A model generated the notes under the pieces. That model had not been told where the DNA came from. It worked only from the letters and a program-made list of their open reading frames with translations, and did no database searches. A stretch of 64,000 nucleotides of DNA from Mycolicibacterium sp. CBMA 247 (GTDB taxonomy: Bacteria; Actinomycetota; Actinomycetes; Mycobacteriales; Mycobacteriaceae): NCBI RefSeq assembly GCF_009729095.1, contig NZ_VTGX01000002.1, positions 1,240,001-1,304,000 of the forward strand. Reading direction: 5' to 3'. Positions within the stretch are counted from its first letter, which is position 1; each line of letters begins with the position of its first letter. This document shows positions 1 through 9,280 of this stretch, one piece after another. The position numbers were made by a program, and so were the translations under genes.

Positions 1-584
<584 letters not shown>

Positions 585-585
<1 letters not shown>

Positions 586-1646
586 TATTTGCCCTCCAGG
601 ACCGCGACCAGATTCTGTTGCAGCGCAGCGCCACTGGTGGCGTGCGCGAGCACGCGCCCGGCCGAACCGGAGAAGATGTGCTGCGCGGCGAAACCGATGC
701 GCTCCAGACCGGCCGAGAACATCGGGTTGGCCGCAAGCGCGCCGCCGGAGGGGTTGACCTTGGTTCCCGCGCCCAGCCCGATCGCCTCGGTGAGGATCAG
801 CTGCTGGTGGGTGAACGGCGCGTAGATCTCGGCCACCTCGATCGAACTGGTGTCACCGCCGGTGGCGGCCTGAGCCGACGCGGAGGTCGAGGCCGAGACG
901 GTCAGATCGCGGGCACCGAGCACCGGGGTCTCGATGCGGTGCTCGAAACCGGTGATCCAGGCCGGGTTCTCGCGTAGTTCGCGGGCCCGGTCGCCGGCGG
1001 CCAGCACGATGGCCGAGGCACCGTCGGTGATCGGGGCGATGTCGTGGCGGCGCAACGGGTCGGCGAAGAACGGGCGGTCCAGCAGTTCACTGACAGTGCT
1101 CGCGGCTTCCACCGAGTCGACCCGATCGGCGGCGGCGAACGAGTCAAGGGCCACCTGGGCCATCTGCTCGGCGGTCCATTTACCGGCATCCAGCCCGAAG
1201 CGGGCCTGCAGTCCGGCCAGCGACACCGCGTCCGGCCACAGCGGGGCAACCGAATACGGGTCGGTCTGCAGGGCGAGCACCCGGCGCAGAACACCGGCCG
1301 AGGACTTGCCGAACCCGTAGACCAGCGCGGTTTCCACCTCGCCGGTGAGGATCTTGATGTAGGCCTCGTACAGGGCCCAGGCCGCGTCCATCTCGACGTG
1401 CGATTCGTTGATCGGCGGCACCGCGCCGATCGAGTCGATCGCCGAGATGAACGAGAATGCCCGTCCGGCAAGGTAATCCGAGGAGCCCGAGCACCAGAAG
1501 CCGATATCCGTCTGCTGCAGGCCCAATTCGGCGAAGAGCTCGGCGAAACACGGCATCAGCATCTCGACGCCGTTGGTGGTGCCATCGGTGCGGCGCACAT
1601 GCGGGGCATGCGCGAATCCGACCACGGCTACGTCACGAAAAGTCAT
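585..1646 (-). CDS. ltp4: Ltp4, thiolase-fold lipid-transfer protein
   Basis: 353 residues of thiolase/SCP-x fold, resembling M. tuberculosis Rv3522. Established knowledge: with Ltp3 it is required for C-24-branched sterol side-chain degradation in rhodococci. Where an ordinary thiolase carries its nucleophilic Cys, this protein reads INESHVEMDAAWAL, so Cys is replaced; the region near residue 300 keeps the Asn-Pro-Ser-Gly-Gly loop (KVNPSGGALAANP). This fits a retro-aldolase or non-thiolytic role better than classical thiolysis. It lies 8 bases after the DUF35 gene and overlaps ltp3 by one base; all three probably act as one complex. Confidence 0.9.
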
Positions 1647-1654
1647 GTCAGCCC

Positions 1655-2644
1655 CTACAGGTGGTGTTTGTAGCTGTCGTAATCGGCATCGGGCTCACCC
1701 GTCGGCCGGAAATGCGAGATGTTGTCGATGCCCAGGCCCCATTCCTCCTGGGGCTTCCACACCGCCTGCACGCGCATGCCCATCCGCACCTCGGACGCGT
1801 CGATGTCGGTGACCAGATGCAGGAACGGGATGTCGGCGCCGTCGAGCAGCACGTAGGCCGCGACGTACGGCGGCTTGATGCGCTGGCCGGCGAACGGGAT
1901 GTTGATGATCGCGAACGTGGTGATGGTGCCCCGGTCGGGTAGCTCCACGAACTGGTCGAGTTCCCTGCCGGTGGCCGGGTCGGCTTCCTTGGGCGGGAAG
2001 TACACCTTGCCGTTGTCGCCGGTACGAGCACCGAGCAACTTGCCTTCTTGCAGGGCGCGCAGGAACACCGTCTCCGGGTGTGACGCCGAATGCTGGATCT
2101 CGATCGCAGTCGGGATGACCAGCATGGTCACCGGATCGCGGTCATCGCTGACCGGCGGGACCTCTTCAGGCGTCTCGCCGGGCACGAAGTACGCGATGTC
2201 GGTGATCGCGCCGACGGGTTCGTCGACCCAGTGCGCGTGCGCCCGGGCTCCGCTGCTGAGCTCGCCTTCCTTGACGTCCACGGCGTGCAGCAGCGGGGTA
2301 TCGGCGCCGTCGAGCTTGATCAACGCCCAGGCGAACGGCCGGTCCAGCGGCTGGCCCTCAAGGGGCTCGGGCTGCCAGGTCCAGGACAGCACGGTCCCGA
2401 CGCTGGACACCGGAACGACCTCGGTCAGGGCCTCGTAGGTGACCGGGTCATACTCAGCGGGTGGCACGTGCACGCGTCCGTCCGACCCACGCACGCCGAC
2501 GATCCGGCGCTCACGCAGGGCAGTGAAGAACTGACTGAGCAGAGCGCCAACTGAACGGGTGTAGTCAAACGACAGTTTTAGTGGCGCGGAAAGTGGCGGC
2601 TCACGGTGATCTGTCGAGGCCGGGCGGCTTTGGCTGGCTGTCAC
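1655..2644 (-). CDS. DUF35/OB-fold acyl-CoA-associated protein with two repeats, no cysteines
   Basis: 329 residues made of two DUF35-like units, about residues 35-150 and 180-310, each with a short ribbon-like stretch (GVRGSDGRVHVPP and GARTGDNGKVYFPP) followed by an OB-fold-like domain. DUF35 proteins partner thiolase-fold enzymes; the DUF35 domain of ChsH2 forms an aldolase with Ltp2 in sterol catabolism. The ribbon normally holds four zinc-binding Cys, but this protein contains no cysteine at all. It corresponds in position to Rv3521. The start is GTG at 2644, 8 bases from the KstR box; the ATG at 2648 is out of frame. It heads the DUF35-ltp4-ltp3 operon. Confidence 0.82.
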   Translation of the reverse strand: MTASQSRPASTDHREPPLSAPLKLSFDYTRSVGALLSQFFTALRERRIVGVRGSDGRVHVPPAEYDPVTYEALTEVVPVSSVGTVLSWTWQPEPLEGQPLDRPFAWALIKLDGADTPLLHAVDVKEGELSSGARAHAHWVDEPVGAITDIAYFVPGETPEEVPPVSDDRDPVTMLVIPTAIEIQHSASHPETVFLRALQEGKLLGARTGDNGKVYFPPKEADPATGRELDQFVELPDRGTITTFAIINIPFAGQRIKPPYVAAYVLLDGADIPFLHLVTDIDASEVRMGMRVQAVWKPQEEWGLGIDNISHFRPTGEPDADYDSYKHHL

Positions 2645-2652
2645 ACATCGAG

Positions 2653-2666
2653 TAGAACAGGTTCTA
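2653..2666. promoter_or_regulatory. KstR operator (divergent promoter)
   Basis: TAGAACAGGTTCTA fits the KstR consensus TnnAACnnGTTnnA with symmetric TAGAAC/GTTCTA arms. It lies between the DUF35-ltp4-ltp3 operon (minus) and the F420-type oxidoreductase (plus), so both directions should be derepressed by cholesterol-derived ligands. Confidence 0.88.
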
Positions 2667-2702
2667 AGAATCGTCGCAAGGACGAGTGGGAAGGCAATCT
2701 AA

Positions 2703-3734
2703 ATGAAGCTCGGTCTGCAACTCGGATACTGGGGCGCACAGCCGCCGACCAACCACGCCGAACTCGTCGCGGCCGCCGAGGAGGCGGACTTCGACACCGT
2801 CTTCACCGCCGAGGCCTGGGGCTCGGACGCCTATACCCCGCTGGCCTGGTGGGGCCGGGAAACCACCCGCATGCGCCTGGGTACCTCGGTCATCCAGCTG
2901 TCCGCCCGTACCCCGACCGCGTGCGCGATGGCCGCGCTGACGCTGGATCATCTCTCCGGCGGCCGGCACATCCTCGGTCTGGGCGTATCGGGCCCGCAGG
3001 TGGTGGAGGGCTGGTACGGCGCGAAGTTCCCGAAGCCGCTGGCCCGCACCCGCGAGTACATCGACATCCTGCGCCAGGTCTGGGCGCGTGAGGCCCCGGT
3101 GCGCAGCGACGGCCCGCACTACCCGCTGCCGGTGACGGGGGAGGGCACCACCGGTCTGGGCAAGAACCTCAAGCCGATCACGCATCCTCTGCGCGCTGAC
3201 ATCCCGGTGATGCTGGGTGCCGAAGGGCCGAAGAATGTCGCGCTCGCCGCCGAGATCGCTGACGGCTGGCTGCCCATCTTCTACTCGCCGCGCATCGCCG
3301 GCATGTACAACGAGTGGCTGGACGAGGGCTTCGCCCGTCCCGGCGCGCGGCGCACCCGGGAGACCTTCGAGATCTGCGCGACCGCGCAGGTCGTGGTCAC
3401 CGACGACCGGCCCGCGATCATGGAGCTCATGAAGCCGCACCTGGCGCTGTACATGGGCGGCATGGGCGCCGAGGGCACCAACTTCCACGCCGACGTGTAC
3501 CGCCGGATGGGTTATGCGGAGGTTGTCGACGACGTCACCAAGTTGTTCCGCAGCGACCGCAAAGATGAAGCCGCCAAGATCATTCCCGACGAACTGGTCG
3601 ATGACTCCGCGATCGTCGGTAACCTCGACTACGTCAAGGAACAGGTCAAGGCCTGGGAGGCCGCCGGCGTCACGATGATGGTCGTGGGGGCCCGTTCCGT
3701 CGAGCAGATCAAGGATCTCGCAAGTCTGGTGTAG
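2703..3734 (+). CDS. LLM-class F420-dependent oxidoreductase
   Basis: 343 residues of luciferase-like TIM barrel, beginning MKLGLQLGYWGAQPP, with the LLM features GTSVIQLSARTP (near residue 61) and LGLGVSGPQVVEGW (near residue 94). Members bind coenzyme F420 or FMN and reduce or dehydrogenate small substrates. It matches Rv3520c, a KstR-regulated gene whose substrate is not known to me. It starts 36 bases after the KstR box; AAGGCA about 8 bases upstream of the ATG is a possible ribosome site. A steroid or side-chain redox step is inferred from context only. Confidence 0.87.
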   Translation: MKLGLQLGYWGAQPPTNHAELVAAAEEADFDTVFTAEAWGSDAYTPLAWWGRETTRMRLGTSVIQLSARTPTACAMAALTLDHLSGGRHILGLGVSGPQVVEGWYGAKFPKPLARTREYIDILRQVWAREAPVRSDGPHYPLPVTGEGTTGLGKNLKPITHPLRADIPVMLGAEGPKNVALAAEIADGWLPIFYSPRIAGMYNEWLDEGFARPGARRTRETFEICATAQVVVTDDRPAIMELMKPHLALYMGGMGAEGTNFHADVYRRMGYAEVVDDVTKLFRSDRKDEAAKIIPDELVDDSAIVGNLDYVKEQVKAWEAAGVTMMVVGARSVEQIKDLASLV

Positions 3735-3753
3735 ACACTTCTTGCAATCTGTC

Positions 3754-3767
3754 TACTGCAGGTTCTA
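3754..3767. promoter_or_regulatory. Degenerate KstR-like half site
   Basis: TACTGCAGGTTCTA keeps T1, the GTT core and the final A of the KstR consensus but has TGC instead of AAC. It lies 10 bases before the GTG of the decarboxylase-like gene. It may be a weak site, or promoter remnants; a complete box is absent here. Confidence 0.35.
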
Positions 3768-3777
3768 GATTTGTGGT

Positions 3778-4512
3778 GTGAGTGACCCCACTCCTGCCTC
3801 GCAGCACACTGTCGCCGGCACCGTGTTGACGATGCCGGTGCAGATCCGCACCGCCGATCAGCACATGGCGATGTTCTCGGTGGACGCCGACGCAACGCAG
3901 CGCATGATCGACTACAGCGGTCTGCGCGTGTACCGGCACCGGCCGCACCGGGCGATCGTCGTGTTGATGCTGATGCACTACATCGACGGTGATCTGGGCC
4001 CGTATCTGGAGTACGGCACCAACGTCATGGTCAACCGGCCCGGATCGCAGGAGACCGGGCTGCGCAGCCTGGGCTCGGCCGGCGCCTTCGTGCATCACCT
4101 GCCCGTGGACGGCGAATTCACCCTGCAGGCCGGCCGGCAGATCTGGGGTTATCCGAAAGTTTTGGCGGACTTCACCGTTCGCGACGGTAAGCCGTTCGGG
4201 TTCGAGGTGAGCATCGACGGTCAGCTGGCGGTCGGTATGGACTTCAAACCCGGGCTGCCGGTGCCGTCGGCGTTCACCGCCAAACCCCAGGTGCAGTCCA
4301 CCTACTCCCACCTCGACGGCGTCCTGCGCGAAACCGAAGGCCAGATGCGGCTTTCCGGTGTGCGCTACCGGCCGGGCGGGGTACGGATCCGGCTGGGTGA
4401 CCACCCGTACGCCGAAGAACTCGCGGCCCTGGGCCTGCCCAAACGGGCGTTGTTGTCCAGTTCGGTCCGTAATGTGCAGATGACGTTTGCTGACGCCAAG
4501 GAGATCTCGTGA
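3778..4512 (+). CDS. Acetoacetate-decarboxylase-like protein
   Basis: 244 residues of the acetoacetate decarboxylase (ADC) superfamily, matching Rv3519 in position and, as I recall it, sequence. The stretch QIWGYPKVLADF (Lys127) corresponds to the ADC active-site region where a lysine forms the Schiff base, so decarboxylase or related Schiff-base chemistry is possible; the natural substrate is unknown. The GTG start follows a 43-base gap after the oxidoreductase. Its stop overlaps the start of cyp142 (GTGA), so the two are translationally coupled and probably work in the same sterol branch. Confidence 0.83.
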   Translation: MSDPTPASQHTVAGTVLTMPVQIRTADQHMAMFSVDADATQRMIDYSGLRVYRHRPHRAIVVLMLMHYIDGDLGPYLEYGTNVMVNRPGSQETGLRSLGSAGAFVHHLPVDGEFTLQAGRQIWGYPKVLADFTVRDGKPFGFEVSIDGQLAVGMDFKPGLPVPSAFTAKPQVQSTYSHLDGVLRETEGQMRLSGVRYRPGGVRIRLGDHPYAEELAALGLPKRALLSSSVRNVQMTFADAKEIS

Positions 4513-5714
4513 CCCAAGTCCTGCTCAAGCCCGATGTCGACCTGACCAACGGCAATTTCTATGCCGACGGTGGTGCCCGGGAGGCCTACCGCTGGATGCG
4601 GGCCAATCAGCCGGTGTTCCGCGACCGCAACGGGCTGGCCGCGGCCACCACCTATGCGGCCGTGATCGACGCCGAGCGCGACCCCGAGCTGTTTTCCAAC
4701 GCCGGTGGCATCCGCCCCGACCAGCCCGGCATGCCGTACATGATCGACATGGACGATCCGGCACATGTGTTGCGCCGCAAGCTGGTCAACTCCGGTTTCA
4801 CCCGCAAGCGCGTGATGGACAAGGTGCCGTCGATCGTGAATCTGTGCGACACCCTGATCGACGCGGTGTGTGAACGCGGGGAGTGCGACTTCGTCCGCGA
4901 CATCGCCGCACCACTGCCGATGGCGGTGATCGGCGACATGCTCGGTGTGCTGCCCACCGAGCGCGACATGCTGCTGAAGTGGTCGGATGATCTGGTCTGC
5001 GGGCTGAGTTCGCATCTCGACGAGACGGCCATCGGAATGCTCATGGAGACGTTTGCCGCCTACACCGCATTCACCATGGAGGTGATCGCCAAGCGCCGTG
5101 CGGAGCCGACCGACGACCTGTTCTCGATCCTGGTCAATGCCGAGGTCGAGGGGCGGCGGATGAGCGATGACGAGATCGTCATGGAGACGCTGCTGATTCT
5201 GATCGGCGGCGACGAGACCACCCGGCACACCCTGTCGGGCGGGACCGAGCAATTGCTGCGTCACCGCGACCAGTGGGACGCGCTGGTGGCGGACCAGTCC
5301 CTGCTGCCCGGTGCGATCGAGGAGATGCTGCGCTGGACCTCGCCGGTTAAGAACATGTGCCGCACCCTGACGGCCGACACCACCTTCCACGGAACCGAGT
5401 TGAAGGCCGGCGAGAAGATCATGCTGATGTTCGAATCGGCCAACTTCGACGAATCTGTTTTCGGGGATCCGGACAACTTCCGGATCGATCGGAACCCCAA
5501 CAGCCACATGGCTTTCGGCTTCGGGACGCATTTCTGCCTGGGTAATCAGCTGGCCCGCCTCGAACTGCGGCTGATGACCGAGCGGCTGCTCGCCCGACTG
5601 CCCGACCTGCGGTTGGCCGACGACACCCAATTGCCGTTGCGCCCGGCCAACTTCGTCAGCGGCCCGGAAGCGATGCCGGTCGTGTTCACCCCGACGGCTC
5701 CGGTAGGGGCGTAA
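4509..5714 (+). CDS. cyp142: Cytochrome P450 CYP142, cholest-4-en-3-one C26/C27 oxidase
   Basis: 401 residues with all P450 hallmarks: I-helix IGGDETTRH, K-helix ExxR in IEEMLRW, and heme loop FGFGTHFCLGNQ with Cys343 as the axial ligand. Sequence and neighbours fit CYP142 (Rv3518c), which oxidises the terminal side-chain carbon of cholesterol/cholest-4-en-3-one to the alcohol and acid, the entry to side-chain beta-oxidation. The GTG start overlaps the preceding stop by four bases. Electrons may come from one of the ferredoxins in the window. The gene ends just before a long intergenic palindrome. Confidence 0.93.
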   Translation: MTQVLLKPDVDLTNGNFYADGGAREAYRWMRANQPVFRDRNGLAAATTYAAVIDAERDPELFSNAGGIRPDQPGMPYMIDMDDPAHVLRRKLVNSGFTRKRVMDKVPSIVNLCDTLIDAVCERGECDFVRDIAAPLPMAVIGDMLGVLPTERDMLLKWSDDLVCGLSSHLDETAIGMLMETFAAYTAFTMEVIAKRRAEPTDDLFSILVNAEVEGRRMSDDEIVMETLLILIGGDETTRHTLSGGTEQLLRHRDQWDALVADQSLLPGAIEEMLRWTSPVKNMCRTLTADTTFHGTELKAGEKIMLMFESANFDESVFGDPDNFRIDRNPNSHMAFGFGTHFCLGNQLARLELRLMTERLLARLPDLRLADDTQLPLRPANFVSGPEAMPVVFTPTAPVGA

Positions 5715-5731
5715 CGGCTCTTGCTCGACGC

Positions 5732-5788
5732 CGAGAGTGAATCTGTTGCGAAACTTCCGCCGATTTCTCGCAACAGATCCACACTCGC
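5732..5788. repeat. Long imperfect palindrome upstream of the DUF559-like gene
   Basis: The arms ATCTGTTGCGA (5741-5751) and TCGCAACAGAT (5768-5778) pair perfectly; pairing extends outward with mismatches to CGAG/CTCG at the ends. It can act as a hairpin terminator after cyp142 but has no T-run. It shares the GTGAA...TTGCGA pattern with the palindrome at 6652-6709. Confidence 0.7.
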
Positions 5789-5821
5789 GGCTTTGTCGGA
5801 GGGTGGCGGCACACTCCCGCT

Positions 5822-6661
5822 ATGGGGGAGCCGTTCACGGGTAGTAAAGCGGTGGCGGCCGGACGGCTCACGCCCTATCAGCTGCGAAGCCGCTACGTAG
5901 CGGTCTATCCCGGAGTACACGTATCCCGCGGAACCGAGCTGACCGCAAGGAGCAAGGCCAAGGCGGCCTGGCTGTGGTCGGGCGGCCGCGGCGTCATCGC
6001 CGGCCGGTCGGCTTCGGCCCTACATGGCGCCAAGTGGCTCGACGCGCGACGCCCGGCTGAGTTGATCTACGGCAACCGATACTCCCCCAAGGGAATACGC
6101 ATCTGGAGTGACAGCGTCAAGGACGACGACGTCGAACTGGTCAGCGGTATGCGGGTGACCACCCCTGCCCGTACTGCTCTGGACCTGGCTTGCCGATACC
6201 CGGTCGGCGAGGCTGTCGCATTGATCGACGCGCTGGCCAACGCCACCGGATTGAAGATGGCCGATGTGGAAGCGCTCGTCGACCGGCACCGAGGACGTCG
6301 CGGAATCAAGAACGCGCGTCGGGTGCTGGACCTTGTTGATCCTGGCGCCGAATCACCCCGGGAAACCTGGTTGCGGTTGCTGGTCATTCGCGCCGGATTT
6401 CCGCGTTCGCGAACACAGATACCGGTGTACGACGAATTCGGCCTGTTGGTGGGCGTTTTCGACATGGGCTGGGACGACGTGCAAGTGGCCGCCGACTATG
6501 AGGGCGATCAGCATCGCACCGACCGGTTCCGGTTCAATCGCGACATCCGCAAGGCGGAGACGGTCACCCGCTTGGGATGGACAGATATCCGAGTGACCGC
6601 GATAGACGGGGAAGCCGACATCATCAAGCGGATCGCTGCTGCCGGCGTGCAGCGAGCGTGA
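5822..6661 (+). CDS. DUF559 / AbiEi-like protein with restriction-endonuclease-like C-terminus
   Basis: 279 residues, the length I recall for Rv3517. The first third resembles AbiEi-type antitoxin N-terminal domains (RYVAVYPGVHVSRG; TPARTALDLACR). The C-terminal part (about 175-279) has a Vsr/PD-(D/E)XK-like layout: ESPRETWLR, GVFDMGW and VQVAADYEGDQH, the last giving a candidate D/ExD metal site. Function is unknown in mycobacteria; no toxin partner lies beside it. ATG at 5822 is preceded by GGAGGGTGG-type purines. It is flanked on both sides by related palindromes, which sets it apart from the sterol genes around it. Confidence 0.75.
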   Translation: MGEPFTGSKAVAAGRLTPYQLRSRYVAVYPGVHVSRGTELTARSKAKAAWLWSGGRGVIAGRSASALHGAKWLDARRPAELIYGNRYSPKGIRIWSDSVKDDDVELVSGMRVTTPARTALDLACRYPVGEAVALIDALANATGLKMADVEALVDRHRGRRGIKNARRVLDLVDPGAESPRETWLRLLVIRAGFPRSRTQIPVYDEFGLLVGVFDMGWDDVQVAADYEGDQHRTDRFRFNRDIRKAETVTRLGWTDIRVTAIDGEADIIKRIAAAGVQRA

Positions 6662-6709
6662 ACTGGTTGCGAAAACTCGGCCGAGAACTCGCAGAGGATT
6701 CACGCTCGC
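6652..6709. repeat. Long palindrome between convergent genes, likely bidirectional terminator
   Basis: GCGAGCGTGAA at 6652-6662 pairs perfectly with TTCACGCTCGC at 6699-6709; TGCGA/TCGCA and CTCGG/CCGAG continue the stem inward. It begins inside the last codons of the DUF559-like gene and lies before the end of echA19, so it can terminate from both sides. It resembles the 5732-5788 element in layout and bases. Confidence 0.7.
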
Positions 6710-6751
6710 CGACGGCGTCCGTGTCCCTGAAAGAACCGAGGGCTGCAACGA

Positions 6752-7552
6752 CTACTTCATCTGGAACTTGGGAGCGCGCTTCTCCTTGAAGGCCAGCGGG
6801 CCCTCCTTGGCGTCCTGGGACAGGAACACCGGGATGCCGTTGGCGGTGTCGGGCTTGAACGCCTCGTTCTCGTGCATGCCCTCGGTCTCGCGGATGGTCT
6901 TGAGGATCGCCTGCACGGCCAGCGGGCCGTTGTTGTTGATCACCTCGGCGATCTCCAGCGCCTTCTCCAGCGCGGTGCCGTCGGGCACCACGTGACCGAT
7001 CAGGCCGTACTCCAGTGCCTGGGCCGCGGTGATGTGCCGTCCGGTCAGCAGCATGTCGCAGGCGATGGTGTACGGAATCTGGCGCACCAGGCGCACCGCC
7101 GAGCCGCCCATCGGGTACAGGCTCCACTTGGCCTCGGAGATGCCGAACTTGGCGCTCTCCCCGGCGACGCGGATATCGGTGCCCTGCAGGATCTCGGTGC
7201 CACCGGCAATGGCCGGGCCTTCGACCGCGGCGATCAACGGCTTGGTGAGGCGGCGGCCCTTGAGCAGGCCGTCGATCCGTGACGGGTCGTAGCTGCCGTC
7301 CTTGAACGAATCGCCCGGCGGCTTCTTGGTCGCGCCCTTGAGGTCCATGCCCGCGCAGAAGTACCCGCCGGCGCCGGTCAGGATGCAGGTGCGGATCTCC
7401 GGATCGTTGTCCACGCGATCCCAGGCCTCGACCATGATCGACAGCATCTCGGTGGAAAGCGCATTGCGCGCCTCCGGCCGGTTCAGGGTCAGGATCAGGG
7501 TGTGTCCGCGCTGCTCAATCAGGGCATCGGGACCTTTTTCGGGTTCGCTCAC
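6752..7552 (-). CDS. echA19: Enoyl-CoA hydratase EchA19
   Basis: 266 residues of the crotonase family. The oxyanion loop lies in [12 protein letters not shown], and the two acidic residues expected for hydratases are Glu120 (AIAGGTE) and Glu140 (GISEAKW). It matches EchA19 (Rv3516), which hydrates steroid enoyl-CoA side-chain intermediates in cholesterol catabolism. The start is GTG at 7552 (GTG AGC GAA CCC), 44 bases from the KstR box it shares with fadD19, so the two are co-induced by sterol. Confidence 0.92.
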   Translation of the reverse strand: MSEPEKGPDALIEQRGHTLILTLNRPEARNALSTEMLSIMVEAWDRVDNDPEIRTCILTGAGGYFCAGMDLKGATKKPPGDSFKDGSYDPSRIDGLLKGRRLTKPLIAAVEGPAIAGGTEILQGTDIRVAGESAKFGISEAKWSLYPMGGSAVRLVRQIPYTIACDMLLTGRHITAAQALEYGLIGHVVPDGTALEKALEIAEVINNNGPLAVQAILKTIRETEGMHENEAFKPDTANGIPVFLSQDAKEGPLAFKEKRAPKFQMK

Positions 7553-7596
7553 GACTACCTACCTTCATGCGTTGTAGACCCGGACTTGTCTCGAAA

Positions 7597-7610
7597 TGTA
7601 ACACGTTCTA
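7597..7610. promoter_or_regulatory. KstR operator between echA19 and fadD19
   Basis: TGTAACACGTTCTA fits TnnAACnnGTTnnA at every fixed position. It lies 11 bases before the fadD19 start, implying a very short or absent 5' leader there. The same 14-mer recurs at 24985-24998. Confidence 0.88.
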
Positions 7611-7621
7611 GTTTAGGTTCT

Positions 7622-9280
7622 GTGGCCTTGAATATTGCCGATCTTGCCGAGCACGCCATCGATGCTGTGCCTGACCGTGTCGCGCTGATTTCCGGCGACG
7701 AGCAGCTGACCTATGCGCAGTTGGAGGAGAAGGCCAACCGCCTGGCGCACTATCTAATCGCCCAGGGCGTCAAGAAGGACGACAAGGTCGGCCTGTACTG
7801 CCGCAACCGCATCGAGATCGTCATCGGGATGCTGGGCATCGTGAAGGCGGGCGCGATCCTGGTCAACGTCAACTTCCGCTACGTCGAGGGCGAGCTGAAG
7901 TACCTGTTCGAGAACTCCGACATGGTCGCGCTGATACACGAGCGCCGTTACGCCGACCGGGTCGCCAATGTGCTGCCGGAGACCCCGAACGTGAAGACCG
8001 TCCTCGTCGTCGAGGACGGATCGGACGACGACTACCAGCGGTACGGCGGCGTCGAGTTTTACTCCGCCATCGCCGACAGCTCGCCCGAGCGAGACTTCGG
8101 CCCGCGCAGTGCCGACGACATCTACCTGCTCTACACGGGCGGCACCACCGGGTTCCCCAAGGGCGTCATGTGGCGCCATGAGGACATCTACCGGGTCCTG
8201 TTCGGCGGCACCGACTTCGCCACCGGCGAGCCCATCGCCGATGAGTACGACCTGGCCAAGCAGGCCGTCGCCAACCCGCCGATGATCCGGCTGCCCATCC
8301 CGCCGATGATCCACGGCGCCACGCAGTCGGCCACCTGGATGTCGCTGTTCTCCGGCCAGACCGTGGTGCTGGCACCGGAGTTCGATGCCGACGAGGTCTG
8401 GGAGATGATCCACGACCGCAAGGTCAACCTGCTGTTCTTCACCGGTGATGCGATGGCCCGGCCGCTGCTGGACTCGCTTCTCGCCGCTGACGGCCGCCGC
8501 GCGGATGGGGAAGCGCTCGACCTCTCCAGTCTCTTCCTGCTTGCCAGCACCGCAGCCCTGTTCTCGACGAGCCTCAAGGAGAAGTTCCTCGAGCTGCTGC
8601 CCAACCGGATCATCACCGATTCGATCGGCTCGTCGGAGACCGGCTTCGGCGGCACCAGCATCGTGGCCAAGGGCCAGTCGCACACCGGCGGACCGCGCGT
8701 GACGATCGACAAGACCACCAAGGTGCTCGACGAGGACGGCAACGAGGTCGTTCCGGGTTCGGGGGTGCGCGGCATCATCGCCAAGTGCGGTCACATCCCG
8801 GTCGGTTACTTCAAGGACGAGAAGAAGACCGCCGAAACCTTCCGGACCTACCACGGTGTTCGGTACGCCATCCCGGGTGATTACGCCGAAGTCGAGGCCG
8901 ACGGCAGCGTGACCATGCTGGGGCGCGGCTCGGTGTCGATCAACAGCGGTGGCGAGAAGATCTACCCCGAAGAGGTCGAGGCCGCGCTCAAGGGCCATCC
9001 GGATGTGTTCGACGCGCTCGTGGTCGGTGTGCCCGACGCGCGCTTCGGCCAGCACGTCGCCGCCGTCGTGCAGGCGCGCGAGGGTACGCGTCCGACCCTG
9101 GCCGAACTCGACGCGTTCGTGCGTTCGGAGATCGCGGGCTACAAGGTGCCGCGCAGCCTCTGGCTGGTCGACGAGGTCAAGCGCTCGCCTGCGGGCAAGC
9201 CCGACTACCGGTGGGCGAAGGATCAGACCGAGGAGCGGGCCGCCGACGACGTGCACGCGAACCATGTGGGAGCGAAGTGA
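7622..9280 (+). CDS. fadD19: Steroid-24-oyl-CoA ligase FadD19
   Basis: 552 residues of an ANL-superfamily acyl-CoA synthetase. The P-loop reads LLYTGGTTGFPKG, later motifs are SIGSSETGFGG and GRGSVSINSGGEKIYPEE, and the catalytic lysine lies in RSPAGKPDYRW. It corresponds to FadD19 (Rv3515c), which activates C-24 side chains, notably of C-24-branched sterols, fitting the nearby ltp3/ltp4. I chose GTG 7622 (GTG GCC TTG AAT) because it restores the known MAVALNIADL-like N-terminus; the longer reading frame from 7502 would run through the KstR box and echA19. Its stop overlaps the next ATG (TGATG). Confidence 0.93.
   Translation: MALNIADLAEHAIDAVPDRVALISGDEQLTYAQLEEKANRLAHYLIAQGVKKDDKVGLYCRNRIEIVIGMLGIVKAGAILVNVNFRYVEGELKYLFENSDMVALIHERRYADRVANVLPETPNVKTVLVVEDGSDDDYQRYGGVEFYSAIADSSPERDFGPRSADDIYLLYTGGTTGFPKGVMWRHEDIYRVLFGGTDFATGEPIADEYDLAKQAVANPPMIRLPIPPMIHGATQSATWMSLFSGQTVVLAPEFDADEVWEMIHDRKVNLLFFTGDAMARPLLDSLLAADGRRADGEALDLSSLFLLASTAALFSTSLKEKFLELLPNRIITDSIGSSETGFGGTSIVAKGQSHTGGPRVTIDKTTKVLDEDGNEVVPGSGVRGIIAKCGHIPVGYFKDEKKTAETFRTYHGVRYAIPGDYAEVEADGSVTMLGRGSVSINSGGEKIYPEEVEAALKGHPDVFDALVVGVPDARFGQHVAAVVQAREGTRPTLAELDAFVRSEIAGYKVPRSLWLVDEVKRSPAGKPDYRWAKDQTEERAADDVHANHVGAK

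Noticed and set aside
7502..7621. Longer N-terminus for fadD19
   Set aside because: Would run through the KstR operator and the start of echA19; GTG 7622 restores the family N-terminus.
7754..9265. 503-codon minus-strand open frame
   Set aside because: Antisense shadow of fadD19.
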